NCBI GenBank assembly: GCA_024180945.1
Contig: JAKSGN010000005.1
Coordinates: forward strand, 2,542,001-2,606,000
Origin: Macrophomina tecta
Taxonomy: Eukaryota; Ascomycota; Dothideomycetes; Botryosphaeriales; Botryosphaeriaceae
Length of the DNA: 64,000 nucleotides
Direction: 5' to 3'
Shown: piece by piece, positions 11,488 to 22,611 of the stretch
Numbering within the stretch: position 1 is the stretch's first letter
Layout of the letters: each line of letters opens with the position of its first letter
Position numbers and translations under genes: made by a program
Notes under the pieces: generated by a model
What the model was told of the DNA's origin: nothing
Seen by the model: the letters and a program-made list of their open reading frames with translations, nothing else
Databases searched by the model: none

Positions 11488-12169
11488 TCAATAACCCATA
11501 GCCAGCATATACAACATGCCCGCCCCGGTAACCATCCCACCAATAGCCGCACACATGCCCTCATCTCCCACAAGCGCAATACTGGCCAGAAACTTGCACA
11601 CCGCAGCACCCACCAACCCGACCCAAACCGCCACACACGCCAACGGCGCCCACGCCTTCCCAAACGACATCAGAACCGCCATCGACGACATCATCGCCAT
11701 CTTCTTTTCCCCTCTCTCCCTCATCCCCACAAGGCCACCCCAACTCCCATCCAAAAACGTCGCCGACGCCCACACGACGATCGGCGGCTGCGGAAACTGC
11801 AAAAACACCTGACTCGCACATAACCACGGCCACACCCGCCAGCCCGCGCCCCTCCACCCCGCCGTGTACGTCGAGCACAACAACACCCTCGCCACAATAT
11901 CCGCCAGACTAGTTACGGCCGTGGTCTTGCCCCTGGCGAGATAGCGACACAGGATCCACGCCTGCACGTACGGGCCTGCGACGCGGCGCAGCGCGTACAA
12001 CGCGAGCATGGGGTTGCGGGAGCACAGCACGCGCGGGTGCGCCAGCGACTCGAGCACGATCGCGCGGCTCCAGCGCACCTGCTGCACGATCCAGGCGGCG
12101 AGCGTCGAAGGCGCGTCCGTCATGACCAGCCCGCGCGGGTGGAAGGTGACCTTGTGGCCGCGTGCGAGC

Positions 12170-12177
12170 AGCTGGGT
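12170..12177 (+). repeat. hAT target-site duplication, left copy
   Basis: AGCTGGGT, identical to 14903-14910 on the other side of the element. Eight bases is the diagnostic duplication length for hAT transposons. Both copies lie inside the GT2 coding sequence. Confidence 0.95.
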
Positions 12178-14902
12178 CAGACATCCCAATAATAAATAAA
12201 TACATAATATTGACATATTCTTATGTATTCATTGGCAGATCCTAATATTATTATCGATTGCTAAGCTTATCAATAATTATTAATATAAAACTGAAGCGCC
12301 ATGCATGTCGTCGTTGCCGCCAGCAATATCCATGACCTTACCATCTACTGCCACGTAGACTTTGCGGACCAAGTCATTCTTCACCCAGTTGCTCAGGCAT
12401 TGAAGCTTCTCGATAGTATCAGGCGAGAGCCGTGCCCTGTCCCAAGAAATTGTCCGCCTTGCGCAAGAGAATACCCGTTCCGGATCGTCGGACATCGCCG
12501 GCACACTTAGTATGTCAATGGCCAATTGGTGTAAACGTGGATACTCAATCCTCTGTTCTTCTCGACACCACCATTCAAGCGGTGTTTTGGTCGTCATAGG
12601 TCTTGGCGGAGAATTGACGAATTTTTCGAATTCATCCTCATCTCCGGGTTCATCCAAGACACTCATTGACTGCTTGATACGCTCGTACGGTGTTACTTCC
12701 CGTCGTTCGTCGTTCAGCCGAGCCGCGGACTCCGACGGGAGTGGCCGGTCCTTGTACTTCGCCCAATGCTGCCGTGCACCAGCAATAGCGGTCTGCCTCC
12801 ATTCCTCTGCCCAGTGGCGGTCAAGGTACCTCCGGCGCTTTTCTGGATGGAGCAATAATGCCGTGGCATATATTTGGTTTCTGTCACTCTCTTCATAATA
12901 CTTCGAGAGAACCCACCAACCCATGTGAATGGAATGAACCATACGCGCGTTGCTGGCGTATTTGCCCTGCTTTAACATCAGTCCAGGTCTGGTAATCGAT
13001 CGAGCCGTCCATGGCTTACCTTGGCATTCTCAAACTGCATGAAAAGAATATCCATATTCTCTAGCACCTGATCTATTGATGCCCACTCCATTTGCTGCTC
13101 CAAGGTCGCTTGGTAAAACGGCTGCAAGAACTCGTGAGTCATTTTGAGTACTTGCCAATCATCATGTGTGAGGATGTCGTCTTCCAGCTCGTTGTGGTAT
13201 TGGTTGAGGAATATTGACAATGGACCCTCTTGGCTGATAGCCGCATCAAGCAACTTGAACCATGAGTTCCAACGGGTGATATTGTCAATTCCAAGCGCCT
13301 TTTCTGCAATGTCATCCCATGCATCGTTGCGCACTGTGGAATTACGGATGAACACCGCAATGTTGTGGAGTTTACCCATTGGGCCGATGCTCCGCCAGCC
13401 GGCAGTGTCATGGCGTTTCTTGCGCCTGTCGTGACTCTTGTGACAAGTGTTCGACTGAATTTGGTCGTGTAACGCGTCCGCAACTGTTACATCATTTACC
13501 TCGTGTTGCGCCTGCGCAATTGCGGCCTGCAGAGCGTCCTCACTAGTTGCAAAGAGAAAGGCTTGAAGGGACAAGTTAATGATGTGGCCGGCACACCGCG
13601 TTCGAGAGGACACTGGGTCAAGTGTAAGGCCGTACTCTTGCGACAGCTCAACAGCAAGTTGGCGGAGACAGGTGTCATTCTTTGCGTCATTGTCCCCAGT
13701 GAAGTAGCCGATTCGGGGCGCTAAGTGGTACTGTCGGATAATCGTCATCAAGTGAGGTGCCATAGCCGTGCCGGCGTGAGAGCGGCGGAGGTTTGGTAGC
13801 CCTAGCAATGCTTTCCGAGGTTTGTAGGCCTCGTCAACCCATTGGGCGTGAACAGCGATATAGGCCTTCCGCTGAGGAGAAGACCATACGTCCATAGCAA
13901 TGTGTACGAGGCTCCGGGCACGTTCTAGCCATTCCTTTACGGATTGTTGATGCGCATCGTAGGCCCTATCCAAGTCCGCCGCAACTGTGCTACCGGAATC
14001 AGTTAGGAACTCTTCAACGGCAGGGTTTATCGCGGCCAGAAGTGCCTGGTATTCCGGCCAGGTTACGAAGTTGAGCGGTAAATGTTTATGTGCGGATAGC
14101 AACATCTGTGCCTCTCGAAAGGCATCGACATTGATTACACTCCGTAGAGTGTTCATCTCATTCTCCCTGACTTGCTGCAGCCGCTTGCCGGTTGTTCTTG
14201 CGAAGGCATTTTCGATGGCTAGTTGGCGCCTGTTTTGAGATTTTGAATCCTCTCGAACAAGTATGTGATGAGCCTTCTCGGGATGATAGCGGGCGTTGCC
14301 AGATATGTGGGTTGACCAGGATGGATTGCGACAACGCGTGCAGTAGTGAAGTAATTTCCCGCTCATAGTACGTGGCTCGTCGCCTTGAGCTTCTCGAAAG
14401 TGATCCCATGTTGATGTGGCTCTCAGTTTCCGTCTCTTGACCGTATGCTGAGCTGACGATGCCTCGGGTTCTGACAGTGTGCTGGCAACTTGTGAGGCAC
14501 TGTCAGAGGGTACCACGGAGGAAGAACTTGACGGGGCATTGGATTGGGGCAGTGAGGATATGTTGACGTCCATTGTCGTGTGTAGAGATATGTCGCTGAT
14601 GTATTACGAACTGCGTACTTGCAACGTGACGGGTATGGCGAGGCAGCAGTTTCGGTTGCTAGGAGTTACAAACATTGGAGTTCACCTCCTATCTAGAGGC
14701 CTGATAAGCAGTAATATGCGTACAAGACTGCAATTTAATCTGAAACACTCTGGGGGAATTGGCGCTGGAAAATAGTGGGCCTATATTATTAATAGTTAAC
14801 AATATATATTTATTGGCAGCGTCTATATTATTATCCTTATGGAAAAGCTTAACAATAAATATGCCCTTAATAATAAATATATATTTATTACTGGGATGTC
14901 TG
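12178..14902 (-). mobile_element. Complete hAT DNA transposon, about 2.7 kb
   Basis: The element is bounded by terminal inverted repeats of about 20 bp: CAGACATCCCA then A (left) or G (right), then TAATAAATA. It is flanked by identical 8-bp duplications. Inside is one transposase gene on the minus strand. Both subterminal regions are strongly AT-rich and repeat TAATAAATA-like words (left 12188-12205, right about 14845-14890), which may be transposase-binding sites. Intact ends, a perfect duplication and an open transposase all point to a recent, possibly autonomous insertion. Element orientation matches that of the host GT2 gene. Confidence 0.95.
12280..14573 (-). CDS. hAT family transposase
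   Basis: Cut-and-paste transposase of the hAT superfamily, about 747 residues in two exons: 14573-13020 (518 codons exactly) and 12969-12280, joined by a 50-nt intron (GTAAGC...AAAG) in phase 0. The N-terminal part has a BED-like zinc region (WDHFREAQGDE, then CTRCRNPSW and a later His). The middle contains the catalytic domain (VHIAMDVWSSPQRKAY, YFTGDNDAKNDTC, RCAGHIINLSLQAF, TRWNSWFKLLD). The C-terminal dimerisation segment has LEWWCREEQRIEYPRLHQLA, then SDDPERVFS and LQCLSNWVKND. No internal stop or shift was found, so it should be able to encode a full protein. It resembles fungal hAT transposases in layout and length. Confidence 0.9.
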
Positions 14903-14910
14903 AGCTGGGT
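14903..14910 (+). repeat. hAT target-site duplication, right copy
   Basis: AGCTGGGT, matching 12170-12177 exactly. Joining the two GT2 halves at this word keeps the reading frame (Thr-Gln-Leu followed by Leu-Ala-Arg). Confidence 0.95.
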
Positions 14911-16103
14911 GCTGAGGTGGCGGTCCTCGTTGACGAGGGGCCGCGCGCCGAGGAAGGTCTGCGCGTACCAGGGCACGAGGATGGAAGAGAGGGCTGGCTC
15001 CGCGAAGGCGGCGCAGGGCCCTGGCTGGCAGTCGGTTACGTCGAAGGCGGAGTTTTGGCCGGAGGTGAGGGCGAGGTCGGTCCAATAGGTGGCGGAGACG
15101 AGGCGCGTGATGGTGGATTCGTGGGCATTGTGGATCTGGAGGGCGCCGCAGGAGCCGGCGATGGTGGGGTCGGCGGACATGGTGGAGAGGACGCGGTGGA
15201 TGGGGGAGGCGGTGGTGATGAGGTAGGAGTCGGAGTCGGAGGACCAGATGAAGGGGATGTTGTTGGCGCGGGCGAGGGCGAGAGTGAAGAGGAAGGCGCT
15301 AAACATGATTTCCTTTTTGGAGTTGTGGGGTTGCGAGATGCAGATGACCTTTGCAGGTCCGATTGTGCGGCAGTGGTGGAGGAGACCGCGCTCTTGCAGT
15401 GTGGCTGTGGCTTGTCGGAGGAGAACATCCAGGATGTGGTCGTGGAGTTCATGCTCCTTCAGACTGCCGACCTTTTCCTCCTGCGAGCGTTGTACCTTCC
15501 AGTCATTGATCATCCTGACTGCGAGCGCGCCGAAAGATTCCTGGAGGGAAATTGTTGGCGTTCCATCAGCGCCGAAGACCTGAATCGTGCATCAGTTCAT
15601 TAGTTATGGGGTTTGGGTGCCATCTCGGAGCTGCCGGGGCCGGCCAGCGCGGTGCGAGGCGGGACAGGAGCTTTATATGAATAACATACATCCTCAGCCG
15701 TCTTAGCCATTCTCATATCTTCCTCCTCATTGCCATCAATACCGATGACGAGAACCCTGACCGTCCGACTGGTATCCTCGCGGTAACTCGCCAAGCATTT
15801 GTGGAAGAGGTCTGGGTCTTCACGGTACCCTATAACGGCAGCCACGCACTCGCTCCGAGAGGCAGTCTTTTCTCCAAGCCCTTCCACATCATTCATTTGT
15901 TGTTCGTACCGCTGATATCGGCGTCGTTGTTTGTGATCGTTCACTTCCGAGAAGATGATTTGGAGGATGCCTTCGATGAGGAGCGGAAACCCAAAGGTAT
16001 AGTGCACAATTATCTTGTAGATGAGAACGATGCTAACGATCAGCGAGACAGTTTTTGCGACCAATGTAGGCGCTGCGTGTGACCGAAACAAGCTGGATAG
16101 CAT

Positions 16104-16799
16104 GATGGCGGGCTACAGGAGAGACTCTCTGGGGACGAAGAAGAGATCATGGGGTGGCAACGGGCATACTCCATATATCCTCCGGCATAGTAAATTTGCA
16201 GCGGCCAGGAAAGCTCTCTCCGGCCGTCCGAGGAACTACAACACAGGAATCGGCTAGTCCAATTGTCCCACCGTGAACATCTGGACTGGTCGCCCACACG
16301 CTGGACGGTACTGCCAAGCCCCACCCCGCTGGAGAACCATCGCTTCCGGCAAGAATACGAGACTGCGGAACGACTAATCGTGGTCACAGAAGGCCTTATG
16401 AGATAGAGTCTACAAGGGTGGTACATGAGCGGCTCGCTCGCCCATCCTGTCGGTGTCTGTGCTCTCTGTGAAGCTGCCTGTACAAAAAATGCCGGGGAAG
16501 CACGGACAATAACAGGGTGTAGTATAGCCGCTAGCTCTCGTGGCACGGTGGCTTAAGCTTCAGCATTAGCTTCGGCATTAGCTTGTGAGACAAGCTTAGA
16601 CCCACCCTGAGCGGAGGCTGTACCCCCGCAAAAATAGTTTGCAACTTGACTTAGCCAGGCCTCAGCCTAAGAAAGGTTCGGCCGGGAATAAAGTAAGCAT
16701 ATGAGTTGATACCCTCCAGGACAGCCGTCCAGCGTGGCATCACTTCTTCGACCTCGGCATCCACTCGCTAGAGCTTTCTACTTCACTACATCCGCATCC
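16104..16799. promoter_or_regulatory. Divergent upstream region of GT2 and deacetylase genes
   Basis: About 700 bases between the starts of the GT2 gene (minus) and the deacetylase gene (plus), so a plausible bidirectional promoter linking the two. ORF 16040-16546 on the minus strand looks non-coding. A short direct repeat of AGCTTCAGCATTAGC / AGCTTCGGCATTAGC lies at about 16555-16582. No CGGTCCG site was seen. Confidence 0.45.
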
Positions 16800-18037
16800 A
16801 TGGCCGCATCAAAAACCCTTTCACTGTGGCGAGCCTTCTGCGCCCTCTTTGTCTTCGCAGCTTTAATGCAAGTTTGCTCTCTCGCTCAACTCCTGCAGCT
16901 AGGAGGGAAAAAAAAAAAGTCAATCAACTAACGCACATTCAGCCACCTCAAAATTACCCGCTCCAAGAGCCCCTACCCTTTCCCGAATTATCAGAACCCG
17001 AGGCATCTCATTGCGCGTAGGTATTTCCCGCTGCGGCAAGGCCCGGACGACAGCGACCTTCTTGGTCTACACTCCGGTGTGCTCCGTGTTGAAGCGCCGT
17101 TTGACAAGCCATATGTGGGCTGACGATGTACCATTGTTGGGCCCCAGGCAAGTGCCAAGTTCCTGGGGTGGTAGCCCTTACGTTCGACGACTTCCCCAAC
17201 GAGCGGCTGGACGAGCTTCTCGACCTTCTGAAAACCTGGAATGCCACTTCGACATTTTTCTGCAACGGACCCTATGATCCGAGGGAGTCAGTTTTGCAGG
17301 AGGCGGTTCTGGGCCCTCGTGTCAAGAAGATCTATAATGCTGGCCATCAGATAGCCTCGCATACGTAAGTTTCAGGATCCCTGGATGCCGAGACTCCGCA
17401 AAACCTGATTCGCCGAGTACCTGCAAACCCTCGAGTCGGCTAAGCAAGCGGTGAGCTGACGCGAGATCAACATGTGCTAGTTATTCGCATGTGGACCTTA
17501 ATGCTGTTGATAGACAAACCTTCATGGACGAAATGGTAGGTGTGAAGGCGAAAACCCCCCCATACCTGCAGTGCACGGGCAACAGCCCCGCGCCGCGGCT
17601 CTGTCTCGTTTTCCTACCGCCGCTGACAAATGTCCCTCCCATAGACCCGATTCGACGACTGGCTAAACGAGCTGCTTGGTGTCTCGGCCCCTCGCTATAT
17701 GAGAATGCCGTACAACGAATGTAACGACACGTGTGCGCGTGACCTGACGCTCGCCGGCTACAAGGTGGTGGGCTACGGTCTGGACACCGAAGACTGGAAA
17801 CACCGCACGCCGCAGACGGTACATGGCAGCGTGAAGATCGTGCACGACTACGTTGAGGCGCTCAAGGCCCGTCTGATTGTGGACCTGACGGCCGATATCG
17901 TACTGATGCATGGCTTTCACAACACCACAATCACTACTGTGGCACCGGCCGTGCTGGAGGCTTTCAGCAGCGTCGGGTTCCGCTTCGTGTCGGTGGCGGA
18001 GTGCCTGGGCCACCCGCGGGAGAGCTGGTATCGGTAG
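16800..18037 (+). CDS. Secreted polysaccharide (chitin) deacetylase, NodB domain
   Basis: Carbohydrate esterase 4-type deacetylase that would remove N-acetyl groups from a GlcNAc-containing polymer outside the cell. A signal peptide exon is likely at 16800 (MAASKTLSLWRAFCALFVF). The catalytic part begins near 17155 with GVVALTFDDFPNERLD, containing the TFDD motif (the usual FDDGP is FDDFP here). It continues with the zinc motif HTYSHVDL (HxxxH), assembled across an intron that starts at about 17367 (GTAAGT) and ends at about 17480. A second intron starts at 17536 (GTAGGT) and ends just before TRFDDW at about 17645. The third motif is RMPYNECN (RPPY-like), and a C-terminal block reads DIVLMHGFHN. 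The structure between the signal peptide and 17150 is uncertain. The gene is divergent from the GT2 synthase and 560 bases upstream of the acyltransferase. Confidence 0.75.
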
Positions 18038-18600
18038 AAATATAAACAGCTAACCCGAGCGGGGATCACGCAGAACCTTATCAGCTTGAACTACTATTTT
18101 AAGACTAGTGGGAGTATCGGTGGAGCCCCATTCTAGATAGCCTCACCGCTGCTGGGCGCCGATGTTCAACCGGGCCGGAGGTTGGCCCGTGGAGGGAGTT
18201 GGGTCGTTTCTACTCCGAGATGGCTACTTAGAGAATACACCACCAAAAGTTCCGCGACTCGGCTTTGCCGCTTCTGAGCCTGTACCCGGCACACCGCGGG
18301 AGATTTACCACGAGCGGGCCTAGCGTCTGGTCCCCGCTTTCGTGTCCTGCGGCAATGTCATGCACGCAGGCTCTTGCTCGGCCTGGCTTTGAGCATCTTG
18401 ACCCGCTGCGTTGAATGACTTCTGACCGGCTGGTCGCGCACAATGGCGGAAGGCATCCCGGTCAGGGTCCGCACCTGTGCCGCCCTAAGGTAGTCGGGCT
18501 GTCAGACTTTTATGCGCTGCTCACTGCGTCGTGTCAAAGTCCCTGGTTTTGCTCTCGCCCGGTTGCCCCAGACTGCAACACCAAAGCATTCCTCTGTAAC
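18038..18600. other. Spacer between deacetylase and acyltransferase
   Basis: About 560 bases. An ORF runs through it in frame with the acyltransferase (from 18415), but its sequence looks random, so I treat 18601 as the real start and this as 3'/5' flanking sequence. Nothing else is recognised. Confidence 0.4.
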
Positions 18601-19875
18601 ATGGAGAAATCACTTCTTCTGCCGACATCAAAGGCCTCGTCACTCTCGCAACAGCCTCGTCAACTTGCATCCACAGCGTGGCTTAATGGAATCCGTGGGA
18701 TTGCCTCAATCATTGTTGCCCTCAATCACTTCCTGTATGGTGAATTCAGCGCGCCCTGGCAGGGATATGGCAGTAGTCCTGAGAACCGTTATCTTCACCA
18801 ACTCCCATTCATCCGCTTGATCTGGTGCGGACATGCCATGCCTCCGGTCTTCTTCGTCATCTCAGGCTACTGCGCCTGTCACTCGGCCATGCGGCTGCGC
18901 GACGCCCAAGGCCCACCTGCCATGGTCAACCGCCTGTCCCGCTCTGCCTTCCGCCGCGGCCTCCGCCTCTACCTCCCCGTCTTCTTCATGGCCACACTCT
19001 CCCAGCTGCTCTTCTTCTTCGGCCTCTACAACTGGAACTGGACCGAAGTGACGCTGCAGCCATGGCATGCGCCCCTCGCGCACCTCAAATACCTCGTCAC
19101 CTACCTCTTCGACATCGCCAATCCCATGGACGTTACCCAAAACCCCGGCCTCAACCTGCAATACTGGGTCATTCCCGTCGAATACGCCGGCTCGCTCACG
19201 GTCTACACGACCTGCCTGGCCCTCGCCGGCGCCAAACGCACCCTCCGCCCCATCCTCCTCGCCCTGCTCATCCTCCCCTTCATCTACCGCGGCAGCTTCC
19301 TCACCTACACCTTCCTCGCCGGCCATCTCATCGCCGAACTCGACCTGCTCCGCGCCCACGGCACCGGCAGCCAGCGCCGGGGCCTTTCGCCCCGGGCCAC
19401 CACCGCCCTCCTGCTCGTCTCTCTCTACTTCCTCAGCCTGCCCGACAACTACCCCGCCACGCCCGGCTACGCCTTCCTGGACGCCCTCACCCCGCCTCGC
19501 TGGGGCGCCGTCGCCCAGCACAACTGGCGCGCCCTTGCCACCTGCCTGTTCGTCTACGCGCTCAGCAGCGACGTGCGGCTGCAGGCGCTGCCGAGCGCCA
19601 CGCTGCCGCAATACCTCGGCTCCATCTCGTGGGAGGTGTATCTGTGCCACATGATGGTGTACCGGCTGTGGCGGAGCCCGCTGATGGACTTCGTGATGAG
19701 CCGGTTCGAGTACGCGACCACGAGGTGCTTGGGGTGGGGGTTGGTGGTCAGCGGGGTGGTGGTGGCGACGGCGGTGCAGGGGTGCGCGAGTGGGTTGAAG
19801 CGCGTGAATGCGTGGCTGATGCGGTGCGCGCGGCTGTGGGAGGGGTGGGCGCTGGAGGCGGCGGAGGGAGCTTGA
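18601..19875 (+). CDS. Acyltransferase family 3 integral membrane protein
   Basis: Intronless 424-residue membrane O-acyltransferase, the family that adds acetyl or other acyl groups to sugars and lipids (NodX/OafA type in bacteria). Landmarks in order are WLNGIRGIASIIVALNHF (helix 1 with the conserved RG and His), PPVFFVISGYC (helix 2), RRGLRLYLPVFFMATL, a WVIPVEYAGSL segment and SISWEVYLCHMMVYRLW at the C-terminus, with roughly ten hydrophobic segments overall. The start at 18601 was chosen because the 62 codons upstream look non-coding and MEKSLLLPTSKASS gives a normal short cytosolic leader. Third positions are very GC-rich, which creates long shadow ORFs on both strands. It is adjacent to the deacetylase in the same orientation, so a role in decorating the same glycan is plausible. 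Confidence 0.85.
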   Translation: MEKSLLLPTSKASSLSQQPRQLASTAWLNGIRGIASIIVALNHFLYGEFSAPWQGYGSSPENRYLHQLPFIRLIWCGHAMPPVFFVISGYCACHSAMRLRDAQGPPAMVNRLSRSAFRRGLRLYLPVFFMATLSQLLFFFGLYNWNWTEVTLQPWHAPLAHLKYLVTYLFDIANPMDVTQNPGLNLQYWVIPVEYAGSLTVYTTCLALAGAKRTLRPILLALLILPFIYRGSFLTYTFLAGHLIAELDLLRAHGTGSQRRGLSPRATTALLLVSLYFLSLPDNYPATPGYAFLDALTPPRWGAVAQHNWRALATCLFVYALSSDVRLQALPSATLPQYLGSISWEVYLCHMMVYRLWRSPLMDFVMSRFEYATTRCLGWGLVVSGVVVATAVQGCASGLKRVNAWLMRCARLWEGWALEAAEGA

Positions 19876-20950
19876 TCGCCGTTACCGGATTTTTGCTTGT
19901 AAGTTGGATGGCTATCGGGGGGCGGGTGCCGGGGGCATGCCCGCTTATTCCCGCTGTGCTGGTGGGAATTGAGTTTCTTAGCTTTGGCTGTGGCGCATCG
20001 CTGGCCTTGGTAGCGAAGCTTTGCCTCCCTCCGCCGAATCGGTTGGGGGGTGGGGGGGGGGGGTTTTCCGCGTCTAATGGCAAGCTGCGTGCGTCGCAGA
20101 TGTGCTCAGATGAATAAATCTACTCTGAAAAGCGTGGGTCGGCAGAGCGCATGTCTACTGCACATCCAGCGGGAGGTCCATGAACCTCTGCTTGTGCTCG
20201 CTCTGGCAGAGCCTGCTTACGCTGTAGGGCGGCAGCAGCCGATCCGGATCGTTCCTGTCGTGCATCATGCGAGCTACCAATCTTTCTTGCAGCAACAGCG
20301 CTAGCTGACAATAGCGTCATGCGAAGCATGGTCGTGGCTACATGCTTTAACTATATTATTCTTAGCTCTTCGACCTTGGAAAACGGTGGCGGTGCGTACC
20401 GACAATGCACGAGCAGCCTCGTTGCGGGCATGCCGCTGGTTTGGCCCACCTGCGGACGCGAAAGTTTGAAGACAGATGGATCACCTGGTGAGGTCTACAC
20501 GGACTTCGCCCTGACAGGTTAGCGCTGCTTAGAGATCCGGAGTGCTGAGTCCGAAGAGCTACCCGACGATCAAGTGAAGGACGGAGGTCGTGCAGCGAAC
20601 ACGGACTTGGACATGTCGTATGCGTGTCGAGACAACCAGAATATTGCAGGACAATCTTCTTTGGCCAGTGGCATCATTTTGCGCCCTTCTTGCTGCGCGG
20701 AGGAGAGCAGTGAGCATGGCTTGCCCTGTTAGTGTATCCGTGCATCTCCGGTCCGGAGCAAACGGCCAGATCCGGCTCCGCCTCTGTGTCATTGGCTCCA
20801 GTTCCGAGCTGTCCGCTCCCGCTCGGCCACCGCCCGAGCACTCGCCGGACCCGATCTGGAAAATGACATCAAAGACTCAAGAGTACCGTTGTCGTCCGTT
20901 GCGACTTCTCCAACAGCCGACGTTGAGGTTGTGCAGCATCATCGTTCACC
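19876..20950. promoter_or_regulatory. Intergenic region ahead of the first cluster P450
   Basis: About 1.1 kb. No gene is recognised. A G-rich run lies at about 20045-20066. The distal half is probably the acyltransferase 3' region; the proximal half should be the promoter of the P450 at 20951 and contains the palindromic CGGTCCG site at 20746-20758. Confidence 0.45.
20746..20758. promoter_or_regulatory. Candidate cluster regulator site (palindrome)
   Basis: CTCCGGTCCGGAG, a perfect 13-bp palindrome around a central T, about 195 bases upstream of the P450 start at 20951. It contains the CGGTCCG core found upstream of most cluster genes. Everted or inverted CGG words are typical of Zn2Cys6 binding sites; assignment to the regulator in this cluster is an inference. 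Confidence 0.5.
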
Positions 20951-22611
20951 ATGTCGAATTCAACAAGCGCCGTGGAGCGTTCGGCAGTCGAAGCCAGCTG
21001 GACGCAGAATAGCCTCACTGACACCAAGTCCCTCGGCATGGTCGGCGCATTGCTCTTGGCTGTCGTCATCTTGGCCTTCCAGTTTCGCCCGCGCGGCCCT
21101 AAGCTTGTCGGAGGCGTGGACTTGAGCGCTGGCTTGGGGTTCAAAGATCGATTGACAAAATGGGTGTTCGAGTCTCCGGCACTCCTCCAGTCCGGCTACC
21201 TTCTGCTGAAGAAGGGCCTGCCCTTCGTCAAGATCACCATTGAGGATGGCACGCAGAATGTCGTTTTCAACCACCGCTATCTCAAAGATCTGCGGGCAAT
21301 GTCCGACGATCATCTGAGTTTTGACGAAGCTGTCAAAGGCCTCGTCGCCAAAAAGTACACCAGGATATCCAACGTGCCAGCCATAGGCCAAGACGCTATC
21401 CGTGGAGAGCTTACTACCAACCTGCCCCGGCTGCTGGACTACATGTCTACCGAGGTCGACTTCGCTTTCAACAAGGTCATGCCCAAAACGGACGAATGGC
21501 AGCTTCTACCTCTGGAAGAACTCGTCCTGGAACCCATCGCGCAGGCCTCGGCACGTATATTCGTTGGGCCCAATCTGTGCCGCGACGAGAGATGGATGCA
21601 CATCATGAGGACGTTTACACACAAGACGCATGCCGGTCTCATCGCAGTTAAGATGTGGCCGCCTTTCCTACGCCCCCTTGTCTGGCCTTTCATCCCCTCG
21701 CTCAGGATCATCGAGAAAACCTGGAACGAGGGACGGAAAATCTTGGAGCAGAACGCAGAGGCCGAAAAGGCGGCCGGTACCAAGGGCGACTACATCAGAG
21801 AATGGGTGGCCGACAAGAACCCCGAGTGGGCTGATGACGTCCAACAACAAGTCGACTTCCAGTTTACGCTCTCCATGTCCGCGCTCCACACCACCAGCAT
21901 GACTCTGACGCATCTCCTGCTGGACCTTGCCGCCTACCCGGAATATGCCGATATCCTGCGGGAGGAGATGATCGCAGCGCTGCACGAGTCCGTCGGCAAG
22001 GTCAACAACCACTACATTAACAAGCTCGTGAAGCTCGACAGCTTCATGAAGGAATCGCAGAGGCTGAATCCCCTCACCCTCTACACGTTCCAGCGCATGG
22101 CCATGCAGGACCTCAATCTCTCCGACGGCACGCATGTCCCTCAAGGAACGTTCCTGGTTTTCGACTCCTCTCAGCGCTACCTCGACGGAGACCTGTACTC
22201 AGATCCCACAAAGTTCGACGGCCTCCGGTTCTACCGCCTGCGTGAAGCGGACAAGGAGACCAATACTCACCTTTTCGTAACTTCGAATCTCGATAACCTT
22301 GCGTGGGGCCAAGGCAAGCACGCTTGTCCGGGACGTGAGTGAATCCGGCAGACACATCTCCAGCGGCATTTCACGCCTTTGCTCACACTTTTTGTAGGAT
22401 TCTTCGCCGGCCATTTGATCAAAGTGATCCTGACCAAGCTCTTGCTACAATACGACGTAGCACTGGAAGAAGGAAAGTCGAGGCCGGAGAACTTGACGTT
22501 CGGAGCCGCGGTAAGCATCGGGTGATGTCACTTTGCAGCCTTATTGACTGACGTAAGTTGCAGGTCCTAGCAGACCCGAAGGCGAAGCTGTTGTTTAGAA
22601 AGCGCATTTAA
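20951..22611 (+). CDS. Cytochrome P450 A of the terpenoid cluster
   Basis: Microsomal P450, 514 residues, three exons (introns 22335-22397 and 22511-22563; the exon sum is divisible by three). It has an N-terminal membrane anchor (SLGMVGALLLAVVILAFQF), an oxygen-binding I-helix ALHTTSMTLTH, the K-helix ESQR, the heme-binding WGQGKHACPGR with the Cys ligand, and a short C-terminal tail LFRKRI. The HTTS form of the I-helix and the overall length resemble the CYP68-like P450s of fungal diterpenoid pathways. It probably hydroxylates or further oxidises the terpene skeleton. It is intact, with no frame damage, and lies convergent to P450 B. A CGGTCCG palindrome sits about 195 bases upstream. Which carbon it oxidises cannot be told. 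Confidence 0.9.

Larger units (their letters stand above)
11488..16103 (-). pseudogene. GT2 polysaccharide synthase split by a hAT transposon
   Basis: Membrane glycosyltransferase of family 2, of the hyaluronan/chitin synthase (NodC- or Cps1-like) type, which would polymerise a sugar nucleotide across the membrane. Exon 1 (16103-15690) carries an N-terminal membrane segment and the start of the GT-A fold (AAVIGYREDP). An intron (15689-15580) follows. Exon 2 has the DxD site in WSSDSDSYL and the catalytic acidic motif NEDRHLS, then stops at the transposon. The remainder (12177-11488) has the QQVRW form of QxxRW followed by several hydrophobic segments. Removing 12178-14902 and one copy of the 8-bp duplication gives one open frame of about 590 codons with no other damage, so the insertion is recent. 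Read-through into the element meets stops after the acceptor motif, so the current product lacks QxxRW and the exporting membrane segments. Confidence 0.85.

Noticed and set aside
14839..15603. 254-codon Gly/Glu-rich ORF on the plus strand
   Set aside because: Antisense shadow of the GT2 gene that also crosses the transposon boundary, so it cannot be an old gene.
18825..20117. 430-codon ORF on the plus strand and a 262-codon ORF on the minus strand
   Set aside because: Both overlap the acyltransferase-3 gene in other frames and are Arg/Pro/His- or Gly/Glu-rich, which follows from its very GC-rich third positions. The acyltransferase frame has clear family motifs.
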